DNA of 64,000 nucleotides from positions 14,286,484-14,350,483 of the forward strand of contig NC_092564.1 in NCBI RefSeq assembly GCF_037975245.1, written 5' to 3'. This DNA is from Apostichopus japonicus. Lineage: Eukaryota > Echinodermata > Holothuroidea > Aspidochirotida > Stichopodidae. Of this stretch, positions 50,686 to 64,000 are shown one piece after another; position 1 is the first letter of the stretch; each line of letters begins with the position of its first letter. Below the pieces are notes generated by a model. That model worked only from the letters and a program-made list of their open reading frames with translations, did no database searches and had not been told where the DNA came from. The position numbers and the translations under genes were made by a program.

Positions 50686-52895
50686 TATATATCGAATCTA
50701 TCTCTGACATCTGGTTCAGTCAGTTCTCTCCTTCACTGGACCAAGTCAAACTAAACTTCACTGAAGAGACTGATCACGCTGGTGCAGATTGATCACGTGA
50801 TATTATTGCCATCTATACATTTCTATCATAGCCACAAAACAATATATGCACATTGTAATTAAAACGGTTGAACATGTACGTAAATCAAAATGTCCTTATT
50901 AAACGAGAGCATAATTGAACAATTAATTAACTAAAATAATATATAAAACTGATATGCCGATCCATATTTTCGTATTTCTTAAGAATTCATTTAGCACTAT
51001 ATATCCGACCAACTATACGGTAGCACTTGACTGTATAAGGATTGTGAATAAAGCTGTCACAGCATGTACATCGTAATTGGTTTGGAGAGGTATATGCATT
51101 TGCGTTATCAAAAAAAAATCTGTATAAGCAGGTTTGGGTTAATTTCAAGATGAAAGGTCGACAGTACTGACCTAAATATTCTAGGTGGTCAAGTACCGGT
51201 CACATACATCCAAAGTGTTTTTTAATAATATATATATATAAATTAGTGAACCCTCCGATCATTTGCCTCATTTAACGCGTTAAATGATGTCGGGTGTAAC
51301 CCTGTCAAGGGAATATAATATTCTGTCTGACCTCCAGTACTTTGATATAGACATTCAGCAATCATGCATCAATTTGGAAGCAAATACCTCCAAGGTGTAT
51401 CAATTTCATAAATATATAGGTCAGGTAGCATACAGGATGAAGAGGGAATTGAATTATGACGAAATACAATTATAGACGGTTTTGTGCCGTGGATTCCAGG
51501 AGGGTGTCGATGCGTCGAAATCTTCTTATCAAAAATATACGTCACCTGGAGACCTCTACTATTCAGAGTAAGTCAGATCAACATGTTTAAGCAAGATAGT
51601 CTGGGCATATACTGAGACAGCTGATTCACATACTAGTATACAATGGTATTGTACTGTAATTATAAAATACTATACAATATTAATATTTAAAAACCAATAT
51701 AATTGTCATTATAATATATCATTGTACCATGTTATGCAACAATATTACTGTGGATGTTTAATATTATATAATGACGGTACGATATAATGGTATGATGCTT
51801 TGTAAATCGGGTAATACGGTGAGGGTCACCCCCTCCCCCCCCCCTTAGATTACATAACTTTTTAAACTGTTAATACTACATTCTTAGGCATAGAATATTT
51901 AGGCAATAACGTAGATCTATAACTTGTTCAATATACAAGGTTTTGCTAATAACTACATTATTAATTATTTTTATTATATTTGTGTTTGTGTGGTGTTGCA
52001 TAAAAAGAGAACCCGCCACGTCTGGGTAAGACAGTCATTCATCCATATTGCTTTCTTCCAATCAAAGATGACATATTCTTTTTTATTAATTATTTTCCAT
52101 TAATTGTACTATTTTGCCAAAATTTTGATCAGATATGTGACATTTGCATCATGTTGTTAATCGCTAAACTCTTAATTCCGAAAGAATGGGAATTCATTCT
52201 TTTGAGTGTGTCCCGAAAATCACTCTTTGGAGGAATGTTTTTCACTCCAACCGTAGAGTGGCTTCGCGCAAAAGTATAGAAATTATAAATAATAGAAAAT
52301 GTTCTCTCTAAAAGTTTATGAATCCTTATTGGGAACCAAATCAAACGTGTTCCCTCTGCATGTAAGTTAGGCACAGACTAAATACGCAATTGACGCGATC
52401 AATTAACACACGCTGTAGTAGACGTGGCGGGTCCGCGGTTCAATGTCTTTGCGAGTATACCCCTCTGTCAGTCTCCTTGAATTTTGTCACGTCTTATCGG
52501 ACTCTGTGATGCTCTCTTCCCCCCCCCCCCCCTCGATTTTTGAGCGATCGATAAAATCTTGAATTTTGTAAATCTGATTTTCATTTTTCTCCTCCTCTAT
52601 AGTTGACAGCCTCTTCATAAGAACCTGTAAAATATGTTTACATTTTTCTTTATCTTTGGATGATAGTTATTACTTTTCAGTATCTAATATAAATAGTGAC
52701 GTCATTGGTTTATGAGAGTTTTGACGCTTGACATACAAAAATGAAAAAAATGTCTTTCCAAAGCAAAACTTGCATGCAAGGTTATTAGTTCATAAAAGGC
52801 TAGGTAACCAAATGGAAAATATATATATATATACAATGCATGAGAAGTGCTAGCTTAGTAACGCGCAAAAAGGGGTCTTCGGTGTTATACATATA
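50686..52895. other. Unannotated stretch
   Basis: No gene is supported. C runs lie near 51830-51844 and 52519-52532, and a TGACGTCA palindrome lies at 52698-52705. Confidence 0.4.
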
Positions 52896-53307
52896 CAGGG
52901 ACGGCGCCGGAGACAATTTTGAGATGGGAGCTTGCATGGGGGCTGAAAAATACGCCCGTAGACATCCTTCGCGTCGCCAGGGGAAAACAAACTTTTGTCT
53001 ACATTTTAGGAGACAGGAAAGTTAAAGTTATATCACGCTTGTATTGATATGACTTTTCTTGATACCATATATGTTCTATACCCTCTATTATAAATTCGAA
53101 TTGAAGAAAGGGGGCAATTTTCTGGGTTCTGGGAATGGGCTGAAGGGAGGGTGTCCCTTCCGCTTTGAAACGAAGATGTTATCGTTTGACAGTTAGCTGT
53201 CTATTTCTATGTATACGGAGATTGTAGTTGAGCAATTTATTTTACGGTGGTCACAATGCGACATTGGAAAATCCGCCCTTTAGTAACTGCCGTTCATTTT
53301 TCGCCAC
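52896..53307. mobile_element. Probable degraded hAT-like element
   Basis: The left edge CAGGGACGGCGCCGG (52896) and an internal GGGCTGAAGGGAGGGTGTCC resemble the neighbouring family. A TTTCGCCACTG at about 53297-53307 could be the right end. The termini pair poorly and no target duplication is visible, so the boundaries are tentative. Confidence 0.35.
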
Positions 53308-53418
53308 TGACCACTTCTGCACCTTTCAATGTTATTAATCTGGAACATTAGCCTGTGTGTTATGTATACAATTCGCCAAGTCTAGCAAATGGAACGAGCA
53401 TGGAAAAGTCACTTCATC

Positions 53419-53876
53419 CAGGGGCGTATCCAGGATTTTCCACTAGGGGGGGGGGGGGCGTCAGGCATGAATGATCGCCGTCCTGGGGGATGGGTCTAAG
53501 GGGAGGGGTGGACAATTTTTGCTTTCGAAGAAGGGCTGAAATGCAAAATGGTGCCATATGTGATCCATTTTTCGACCTTAATAATAAGCAACATTTCCAG
53601 TAAATATGGACACAAAATGCACAATTTAGTATGGCTGGCATGTCATTTATAGTGATAATACAAACACAATTATCATCTATGTTTCTAAAACTATTATGCC
53701 GCCGAACTTCGCCAGAACTTTTTTTTGGCAAACAAAAAATAAAGCATACGGGAGGGGGGGGGGGGGGTTGAGCGATCACCGACATCTCACATAAAGGTCG
53801 TCATCAATTTTTTTTTTTTTGGTGACGGCCAATAGGGGGGCGCGCGCCTGTTGCGCCCCCCCTGGAAACGCCCCTG
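53419..53876 (+). mobile_element. Non-autonomous hAT-like element
   Basis: Ends CAGGGGCGTATCCAGG (53419-53434) and CCTGGAAACGCCCCTG (53861-53876) are inverted repeats with 15 of 16 matches. The flanks share CTTCATC (53412-53418 and 53877-53883), 7 bp rather than the 8 usual for hAT. A run of about 12 G follows the left end, and GGGGGG and CCCCCC runs with CGCGCGCC precede the right end. The 123-residue minus-strand frame inside it is not a gene. Confidence 0.85.
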
Positions 53877-53883
53877 CTTCATC

Positions 53884-54872
53884 AGCTCAAATTTCCACCG
53901 ATCTACTGCGAGAGCCTATTAAAATGCCCGAGGCAAGTAAACTGTTATGAGATGTACTGCAAAGGGCATTTTGAATGATTTCGAATGATTATAGCCAGTT
54001 ATTATTAGTTTATGAAGATTATTTCTGCCATCGTTTGGGTTTATCAATCGCAAATTTGTAGACAGTGCAAAAAATGTGATGACGGGGGTAAATTTCCCTA
54101 TACGTTGCTTAAAGTAATCAGTAACAAAAAACCAATTGTTTCGAGGGTCCAGGGTAGTATAATGCTGGTTGAACTATGAACAAAAAATCATTACTTGTAT
54201 TTTTTCTTTTGGGTGGTGGGGAAGGTGGTGGGGAGGAGTGGGAGGGGTGGAGTGGGGGAGGGAGGTGGATACAATGGTGTTCTGTAATGCATGTTGTATA
54301 GTGTATACTACAGGCGTATTGTCCGATCTTATTGTTTCAACGGTAGGGTTGGAGAGGTGAGGAGTGGATTGGTGTACGTGTGCTGAGAGTGGGCTGAGGG
54401 TGTGTCAAATAGCGGAATTTCCAGATTCTTTGTCTTAGGGTGACTTTCTTACAAGAAGGTGTATGCAGCAATGTGGTTATTGTTTTATTGCTATTTTGTT
54501 CCTTTCCGATGAACGGATTAAACGAATTAATCATTCATGTGGATTTCTTTATCAAATACGAATACTTGGCCGACCATAAACTCTATCAAGTAGAACCGAA
54601 TCAATGACTAAGAGGAACCAGATGTTGCAAAAATGTCAGTCTTTATTTGTTTTTTTTGTTCTTGTTCTTCTTGGTTTAGTTCTTAAAGGGGGGGGGGGGG
54701 AGGGGGGTGTTGTGAAATGGCAAGTTGATTTATTGTGTAAGTGATTTAATTTACAATTGAATGGCAGCATATAGGAACACAACAACGATTGCAACACCTG
54801 GACCGGGGATTAACAGACAGACAATGTTACCGATTTTCAATTAAAGAGGATGAGATTATGTGAAATCCCTCG
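53884..54872. other. Unannotated stretch
   Basis: G-rich patches lie at 54213-54270 and 54688-54708. No gene was recognised. Confidence 0.4.
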
Positions 54873-54945
54873 GAACTGTGGATATGTGTAATCCCAACAA
54901 ATCCAGATTGGATGTATTTGTTGGGATTACAAATATCCTCAGTTC
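54873..54945. ncRNA. 73-nt near-perfect hairpin, pre-miRNA-like
   Basis: The left arm starts GAACTGTGGATATGTGTAAT and the right arm ends ATTACAAATATCCTCAGTTC. About 30 bp pair with two mismatches around a loop of roughly 13 nt. The length, stem and loop are in the range of animal pre-miRNAs. A tiny inverted-repeat transposon would look the same. I do not recognise the arm as a known miRNA, and either strand could be the transcribed one. Confidence 0.4.
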
Positions 54946-57900
54946 TTACGGTAATCCTCATAGCACATGCTACCGATTTATCAGATTTGTCAGCACGACC
55001 CAGTTTTGACTGTGGGTACAAAAACTTTAAGATTTACAGTATAGTTACCGTAATCTTTGCCTAAATCGGTTTCCCCGTTTTGATCAGATAGTGCCGACTA
55101 TGGTACAATTCTTCTTTTTCTGCTATTATTTGTGTGACTTTCTACGAGCTTGATCATGCATGGTTCGCAAAACAATTTATCTCTTTCTTCTTTTGTTTTG
55201 GGGATTTTTTGCAAGCTAAAACTTATTTCCACACAATACGTTTTGAAAGAAAAGAAACAAGAAAAACTAGGTCTTTTTTTTTACATTTTTATATTTTTTT
55301 TAAGGAATTTCCTTTTCCTTGTTTTAGGAATCCCCCCACCCCCTCACCAATTCTGGTTAAAACCTCTCATGCCGCAGAGAGGGCGAACAATACCTGAGTT
55401 AATCTCCTTACATGATTTAACCCAGTTTGTGTACCTATAATAGCCACTCTTTTCTCCCGGTTACTCAGCCCTGACAATATTACGAACGAGACCGCCGCAA
55501 AATGACAAAGCCCAATGGAGTATATATTTAAGCAAGTACGAAGATTCCATGCGATAGACGTTTATTTTTCGGATTCCTTTTATACATACATATCTCTTGT
55601 AGTTATACTATTTTATAATTCTATATATGTCATCACTAAATTGCTTGATTCAAATGAAACCGTGCATCATGAGACAATCTTAGCAATGCTGAAAGACTTT
55701 AAAGGTTGAATTGTTATTTAGGAAGATGGTGAAAACAAGCTTAAAAAGACCTAATTTAAAGCTGTCAGTCATAGATTAAAGTCATTCCTGAAACACCCTC
55801 GTACACTAGGGTGTTGAGATTACCGAGAAAGGAAGTTAAAAGTATATATAGTCTAGAGTCTGATGAACAAATTTATATATATTCAAGAAACAGACAGAAT
55901 TGCTCTCTCGACGTCATAGACTGAAAATTCAATACATTCAATCTAAATGAATCTACCGATTTAAAATGACAACATTTGAATAGATCATTTCACTTCCTGC
56001 AGTATCACAATAACAGTATTACGGTACGAAATCCTACTATCTTGCCAACTTTTAGAATTATGCTTTTTAAGAACTCATTTATCTACAGAGCAGCCATTTA
56101 AATTCAAAATGGGTTATTAGAATCTCTGTTATATAATCCTTTTAATCTTTCAAACTTCTAATCCTCCATCTTATTTCTTATTTGTTCATGTTTTCATGAT
56201 TGTACATTTTTACGTCTTTTATGTATCATTATTATGTGTCCTATTTATAAATTTGGTAATTTATACTGGAATAAAGAAATTGAAAAAAAAAATGAAATTG
56301 AAAAAATTGAAATTACACCTAGGATGATACGTTGTAACAGCACTCTTGAAGATTATCTCTTTGAACCAAACGTAAGTGATATTAATTCACCCCCCCCCTA
56401 AGCCGTTATGGAGTTAATATGCCACTTAAGCTTTTCTCGTAGAAACACCACTCCCCCCCCCCCCGCACAAAACAGCAACGCAAAGAGTACTACATAAATG
56501 AAAACAGCAATCGCTTGAAAACAGTTTTTTAAGAGACAGAAATGTCAGATAAAACATACCTTGAAAAGGATAAAAATTCCTTTTCTGGATTTGCAGGATA
56601 TAAAACAATTGAAACGAAACGGATATGGCCAAAAGGACTTTATGTACTTCAGAAAAATTATGATTATAAGAAGCAATGCCAATTTCCTATTGCCCACAAA
56701 TTTTTGGTTTTGTTATTGAAACAGCCACGTGTACAAATCCCTCATTCGCTTATATCATTCATTGATTCACTTATATCACCCCCTATCCACTTCTGTGTTT
56801 CCCCAAGTGAGCATATATGAATAAGTATGAAATTTCATTTTCTATACCTGTGAAGTTTAATCCTTCCAGTCAACAAAAGTTTGTTTATATGCGCAGGGAA
56901 ATGTCGCAGTGATCTCAGAACCGAGTCACTACAATTTGACGTGTTTTCTGCCTTCAATGCATCTTATGCAACTGCGATCAACTATCACAAGTCCACATTA
57001 TCACGGAAGTATGTGCTGCAGTGCTAATCCATTACACATATTGGTTTTGCCAGTAGTGATCAACTCTTGATGCTATTTGTGGACATTTCCTGTGGAAGAA
57101 TTCTTAAATTTTCAATGTATTGTGAGCTAACTGGCGAAAAGCAACGCTTAATTTCGAATGAGAAATAACTTCTTTTCGGGGAATTAAGCCTTTTTTATTT
57201 TCAGTACCCTTTTTTTCACATTTAATTAAATACGCCCCCTGTATAGTCTATGAGGCATTTTCCCACTTGTTAAGTTATTCAAGTGAAGGGAAACTTGTCT
57301 TGAAGAGGAAAACAATTAAGCCTGATGAGAATTGGATTGAGAGGGCGAATCGTTTGCAACGGAATTCAAAGTCGTAAACAACATTATTACTACACAGCAT
57401 AAAGTATAATGCGAGCAGACGGCACCGGTGAAGTTTCTCTGTCTATGTGTATGTCTGTATGTCTGTCTGTCTATCCTTTCGATCTGTCCGTTCATCTGTC
57501 AGTATATCTGTCTGTCTATCTATTGAATGGCAACGAATTGGAAAACCAAAACAGGGAACGAAATCTCCGCATTGAAAACATTCTATTCCTAACCCGAGCA
57601 CAGCATACCTTCCTCCTCACGATGTTCGCACACCTCTCCTAGCCTATATAGGCTACATAACGCCTTCGGTTGCATACATTTGTACGCAGCCAGTAAGATA
57701 TAAAGTGTTTGACTTCAACAGAGCATGAGAAAGGAAGTCGCCAAGTTTGTCTGAACGTGCCGTTTCAGTTTTCACTTTATTTGCTCTGTTTTAATATGTG
57801 CCATAGAATACTATACATCGTAGGAAGATGTACATGCAAGTAATTCCACTCTACAAACATATCCTGAATTAGTTGTCGGGAAGATCATCCCTTGAATGAT

Positions 57901-58080
57901 CGTATTGAAATAATTATGAACTTTCAGTTGAGAGCCAGCGATGTGAATTGTTTAACTAACGTTAGTCATTATGATTGACCAATCTCTCGTATATTCTTGG
58001 TATGCATATACCCTATATGTGAAAGGAATGAAAATGAATGAGTCGATTATTTGCAAAGTAGAGGTTTATCTGTACTGTGG

Positions 58081-58085
<5 letters not shown>
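54946..58085. other. Unannotated stretch
   Basis: Several frames of 60-96 codons occur, none with a recognisable domain. C runs lie near 56391 and 56454-56464, and GTCTGTCT-type repeats lie near 57440-57520. Confidence 0.4.

Positions 58086-58152
<67 letters not shown>
58086..58152. repeat. (TA)n microsatellite
   Basis: A pure TA array of about 67 bp. Confidence 0.95.
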
Positions 58153-58155
<3 letters not shown>

Positions 58156-59059
58156 CACCTATACGTTAAGTTCCTTGATCTACTTAAGCTTGGACGTAAC
58201 GTAGGTGAGGTTATTAAATTACATCAATTCCCTTGCTCCTCCCCCCTGCCATTTTCACCGGTGGATGTTTGTTCATCTTCTCGGAACAGTTTTTTTAAGA
58301 ACTTCGGCTGATATTGTTCAATTTGCTTTGACAAATAAAGCTCATGTTAAATTGAATGGTTGATTGTTGTACAAAGAAATCGCAGCTAACTAGGTCACTG
58401 TAGGTATAAAGCTTACCTAGTGGCATCATTGCGTGCCGTCGAGAATATGTTTTGTAATTCAATATTCTCTTTCTTTTTCGTTCTTTTTCTTTTCTATATC
58501 TATATATATAGGCTATATATACCGTGAGCAATGGCTAGAAAGAGAGAGAGAGAAACAGATAGAGCGTATGAGAGAAAGATGCCATAACATATGATGCCTG
58601 CGGACAGAGTACACTTTCACTCACCACGTGATGCCTGCGGACACATTACGCTTTCGCTTATACATATACACGCTTTGATTCCATTAACGATTTACGCATT
58701 TTTAACAGGCTTTAGACAAAAGTATACAAGACAAACCAAGCACAACAAAATAAGAAGCAACAGGGTGCATAAAGACACTCCATCCAACAAAAACAGATAA
58801 AAGCAAATATAATGCCTCGACAGAATAGAGTGAAAGGGTCTGGTCCAAAAAATAAATAAAAAATCAATGAATACAGAGAAAGTTAGAAGATATATTATCT
58901 TGGAAACGAAGTATTGTTCGACAATCCCGATTGTCTGCCTTATATGATCATTGAGTGGTGTTGCCATTATGGCACGTAACTCTATACCGTATATTTGTTT
59001 AGTTTATACATTCATACACACATACATACATGCAAGCACACCCACACACATACATACAT
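58153..59059. other. Unannotated stretch with a short duplicated block
   Basis: GATGCCTGCGGACA occurs at about 58592 and 58631, followed in both by a short similar tail (AGAGTACACTTTC or CATTACGCTTTC). No gene was recognised. Confidence 0.4.
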
Positions 59060-59632
<573 letters not shown>

Positions 59633-61225
59633 AATAATCCGACACGGATTAAAATAGTATATAGAGTGGTTTTATCATTGGAAAATTGTCCCAACTGGCT
59701 GACCATATACACATTAACTGTGACGTTACGAATATGCATCACATACCATTAGCCATAGGGATCCTAACACGGTGTGAGATAATCCTCATGTGGTATGTTA
59801 TAAGATGGTATCATATGAACTAAAGCTAACAACAGAAACAAAAGACACTCATCCGTTTATTGTTCGAGGGGGTTTGAAGGTAGAATGCAGAGATGCAGCT
59901 AGGACTACGTGGAAATTGTTAGCATACCTTTCGTTACTGTAAAATACCTGCACGATGTCGTTGAAATGGTCCTCATTGGGTATAAAACGGTACCCTTATA
60001 AGAGTCAGAAAATTAAAAAGCAAAATTAAATCTTCCTGTACAAATTGTAATCTTCTTTGTTGCTTTTTCCTTCATGAAATGCACACAATTTTCATAAAAA
60101 AAATTGCATGATATAAATCACACAAAAAGATAAATTTTGGTTTGTTACATCAAAATCACAACAGATTTATATATATTTTCTGACTGGCATCTTCCCTACG
60201 CTAATAGCTATACCGTACTTGGCTTTGCATGTATTTCTATATAATTAATTACTTATATCAAGTCATAACGGATTGTAACTAAAGAAATATAGTAACAGGA
60301 CAGCTGACAGCCGCAGCTTCATCAGAGTCAAACAGAAATCTCGATTTCCGGAAATAATTTGAAGTTGGTAAATTTATCTTCGATAAATTACAATCATTTT
60401 GATTAACCAGAATCATCCTTGAAGATTTAAAACCTTATTTAAAATTCCTATTTTAACTAGTCGCCATAGCTACGTGACTTTATGCACGACTGAACTTGCT
60501 TTGAGTTTATCTAGATTCGAAATGAACTTTTCAAAGAAAGAAGACGAAGAAGAAGACTGATTTTCTTATTTTGTTGGTAATAATGTTTGTGAAGTTAACA
60601 TGTTACTATCTAAGTTTCAGGTAGACATTTATTTATACAAAAATCTCAATGAATTAGAATAACTGTTTATCTTTCATCCCCGAGCAAGAGTTAGTGTTGC
60701 CTTTGTTTCTTTGTGTAACTAATAGCGAGAGTTAAGACTTGGCAGTTTATCTTCTACAAGCAGACTGGAGTCAAAACCAATCTCGTTAGTTGCCATTCTA
60801 GGCTGAGATTGACCAAGAATGCAAATAAATGTAAGTGGCGGCAAAAAGACTTAAAGATGCGTTAAAGATAAAGTCAATGTGGATCAAAGCTCCCGAAAAA
60901 ACATGATTTGATGTTGAGGCCCGCGAGCCTGGTCACCAAGGCTACCGACCCAGCTAAAAATAATTGCGGACTTGGACGCATTTTGAAACAAATCTAGTTC
61001 GCGAACTCGCCGTTCCTCACCAGTTTCTTTATGCATTATTCGGTCAATTCATGATGAGTTTGTTTCGGAGTAAAGTAGGGTAGCAGAGTTTGCATGTGTC
61101 GTTTATACGAATAAATGACATGTACTTAATTTACAAGGTATAGATGATGAAGACTGGTTAGTGGTTACGAAATTAAAACTGACAGTCATGACGTTCAGTG
61201 GAGCATTCCGAGGCATATTTAAACT

Positions 61226-61231
<6 letters not shown>
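59633..61231. other. Unannotated stretch
   Basis: No gene or repeat end was recognised. Confidence 0.4.

Positions 61232-61298
<67 letters not shown>
61232..61298. repeat. (TA)n microsatellite with GATA tail
   Basis: A TA array followed by several ATAGATAG units to about 61321. Confidence 0.95.
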
Positions 61299-61299
<1 letters not shown>

Positions 61300-61321
61300 T
61301 AGATAGATATATAGATATATA

Positions 61322-63439
61322 TTATAACAGAATGAAAAATAATCCCCTTCCAGAACGATTTCCCCCGACTGACGATGTAGTTGAAGGGGGGGGGGGGTTG
61401 GGACACGTGATCCTCGGTCCCCTTTCGGGCACGTAACAGAAACCTCTTTAATCGATTCATCTTTGCATCTTTTAAGAGTAATTAAAATTTCAATTAAATG
61501 ACATGGTAATTCGTTAAACGTTAAACGGGCTGCAACTTTAGCTCTTTGAGTAACAAGGAAACAATTCTCGTCGGAGGAGAGCATCACTTACCTAAGGAAT
61601 ACCATAAGATGAAGGAAATTAATGACGAAATACTGAAGATAATTTTCTCTTGCCTTCTTCACATTCCTGAACATGCAATTATTTTTGAAGAAGACTTCAT
61701 TGGCTTTATTTCATTTTCTAAATTTACTTCAAGTTGCAGTTTGTGTTGAACTTGCCACAAGTCTTTTGGTACTGTTCTCAGTTGCTAAGGGAACAGAATA
61801 GGTTTAACAAAATTTCATCATCACGAACAATACAACTAGGAATTAATTAACTTCAGAGGTTTGAAAAGATACTTAATTTGAGGGAATTAATACAATATAG
61901 TTGGACACTCCCTGATAAGGGGTCATACGACGTACATACCTCCTGACGGTGGTGTCGAGGGCTTGGTCGGGCACGGGTTAAATTGTGTCACCGGGGCTGG
62001 CATCTTTGAAGTCTTCAGTTTTCATTATGTATATGAGTCAAATGAGAAAACATTGTTTATTTATCCTGTTATTGATCCCAGACACAGGAGTCGTTGTCCT
62101 ATCCTGGTTCGTCTCCGACTCGTTCATTCAGGTGTGTCTTCTTGTTATCAGTGAAGCGGACACAATTACACGAGAACCCCACCCCCCCCATACCCAGCCT
62201 GGTCGGTATGATGTGAAGGTTCTCACGTATACGCTATAAAACGAAAATAGTGATGCTTGGCGCAATTGAACGTGACGCGTCAGGTGTTTTCAAACACGTA
62301 ACACAAACATTGTTCACATGCGTTTGAAAGTAAACGGATTTATATAGTGTATTTCGTCATTTTCGTTCCAAAGAGGACCCTATTCAATCTTACCATGGTG
62401 AAGACTGACCAGAGATAAACCCATTCTTTGATGAGTGAAGAATTTAAGAATCATTTGATTCCTCTTAAGGAAAGGAATACCAGCCTAATCGATATGCTTC
62501 AGAAGATGACAGATAACAGTGGATGTTCTTCTCGAAGTACTCAGGAAGAATGGAAGGAGAACAAATGGAAATAAATTCCAACAACCAGATGGTCTTCAAA
62601 GCCACTTTCTCTTTTCGTAAGCTTGTGTAAACAGGATGTCTACAAAGTAGAAATGAATTTATTAAAACTCGAGGCGATCATGCGTCGCAATTAAATACAC
62701 TCATTTTGCAGCTACCAGTTCAGTGAACACAGCGGACGACACCTAATAAAACTTGCGCATGGACAATGGCGATAATTTGGTTCATTCATAATAGTTTGCA
62801 CGGAGACGCTCTTCCACCCCCTCCACCCCCCCCCCCCCCGACCTTGTTCAGATGAACACAAACATCTCTAATGCGCTAAAGAGTAGTAATAGTTAGCTCA
62901 TTTTAAGCAAGGTTACATTTCATCGGGCAAACATTTGAAGACATTCTGTTGTTTTTGTTTTTGCTTAATGTCATTACGGATGTGCAGGTATTGTTTGGTT
63001 TTGGGGGTTATGTGTATTCAGCGCGGTTGGCCGAAACGGCAGAAAGGAAATGGTTGCTCACAATTATGCGATTCCAGTCGCGGTAGAAGTCGACGGAATA
63101 TTTCGTCAAGACGGGAATCAAGGAAACGTATTTTCTTAAAAATTGAACGTTAGATTACTTAACTTCCATTTAGAAATTGATCGTTGGAGAAGTTGAGCCC
63201 CAATGGTGAATTACATCAATTTCCCCGATGGTACTGAGTTTGGCAGTTTCTTGGTCTCAATATGTGACATTGATGATTTTATGGGCTGTTTTAGTGCCCG
63301 TGACCATCTGTAAGCGGCTGTTACAGTTCTCAGGCTGTAAAATATAACTTTTAAGGAACTGTTGTCATGCCGCCAATGTCCTCTGATTTAGAATGGAATT
63401 TCAGGAAATGTCATTTTTGTTATATCTTAACGAGGAGGT
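61322..63439. other. Unannotated stretch
   Basis: G or C runs lie near 61386-61396 and 62827-62839. No convincing gene was recognised. Confidence 0.4.
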
Positions 63440-64000
63440 GAGTTAATGGATCGCTACGTAGTATAACGAGGACTCTGCGGAATGTATACAGCTTCTGTAT
63501 AGTATTGTGTTTATCTTTATAACATGACATTCTAGGAGGGGGCAGGGGAGGGGGGTGTAGATGAGCATCAAGGGATCGCTATGTGGTGTAATGACGACTC
63601 TGCGGAATGTATACAGCTTCTGTATAGTATTGTTTTTATCTTTATAACATGACATTCTAGGAGGGGGCAGGGGAGGGGGGTGTAGATGAGCATAAAGGGA
63701 TCGCTATGTGGTGTAATGACGACTCTGCGGAATGTATACAGCTTCTGTATAGTATTGTGTTTATTTGCATTATCTCATAACATGACATTCTGGGATGGGG
63801 AAGGGGAGGGGCTGGGGAGGGGGAGGAGGAGGAGGGTGCATTTATGGATCGCTACGTAGCGTAACAAGGTCTCTTTGGAATGCATACAGCTTCTGTAGTT
63901 GTGTGTTTATCTTCATAATCTTTATAACAGGACATTCTGGGAGGAGGCAGGGGAGGGGGAGGGGGAGGAGGTGAGCATCAAGGGATCGCTACGTAGCATA
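63440..64000. repeat. ~125-148-bp satellite, running off the window end
   Basis: GGATCGCTA-type landmarks fall at 63448, 63573, 63698, 63846 and 63983, giving periods of 125, 125, 148 and 137 bp. Units share GGAATGTATACAGCTTCTGT, TAACATGACATTCTAGGAGG and a GGGGCAGGGGAGGGG patch that varies in length. The array is cut by the edge of the window. Confidence 0.92.

Noticed and set aside
48286-52705. TGACGTCA palindromes (48286-48293, 52698-52705) as cAMP-response elements
   Set aside because: Eight-base palindromes are expected by chance in 64 kb, and no gene start lies nearby.
57322-57352. CTGATGA followed by GGCGAATC
   Set aside because: The intervening bases do not form stem II, and there is no U-H site with a stem I partner.

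Overview
The window is eukaryotic, AT-rich, intron-scale DNA. It most likely comes from a marine invertebrate. An echinoderm or similar deuterostome is my best guess, based on a receptor-guanylyl-cyclase-type exon and the repeat content, but the species cannot be fixed from sequence alone. There are no operons, ribosome binding sites or prokaryotic gene layout. Almost all open reading frames are chance frames through microsatellites, minisatellites and transposon remnants.

Only one convincing cellular coding segment is visible. It is the first coding exon (minus strand, 39852-40554) of a natriuretic-peptide-receptor / membrane guanylyl-cyclase-like protein, with signal peptide, ligand-binding-domain signature and a canonical splice donor. 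Its later exons would lie at lower coordinates, but none could be identified by eye. A coiled-coil fragment (19207-19377) and a frameshifted GIY-YIG nuclease piece of a Penelope-like retroelement (59218-59632) are the only other protein-like segments supported.

The rest is repeats. (1) Several short non-autonomous DNA transposons of hAT type share CANNGGCG termini, 7-8 bp target duplications and long G/C runs just inside the ends: 3739-4373, 27228-28438 (with a second element, 27754-28163, nested inside it), 28750-29116, 44324-44705 and 53419-53876. Related fragments lie at 2430-4834, 31700 and 52896. (2) Two copies of a tRNA-derived SINE (14803-14948 and 50552-50685) carry, directly after the tRNA-like head, a sequence that folds as a small type I hammerhead ribozyme. 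This is the most interesting signal in the window. (3) There are minisatellites of 117 bp (15085-15555), 22 bp (25753-25840), about 85 bp (27285-27753), 8 bp (30632-30925) and about 125-148 bp (63440-64000). (4) More than a dozen long TA arrays are present, some interrupted by a shared 50-bp unit or framed by a perfect inverted repeat. (5) Long inverted repeats and hairpins occur at 11707-11814, 42798-43462 and 54873-54945.

Reading was by eye. Small exons without a start codon, diverged transposon ORFs and tRNA genes could have been missed.
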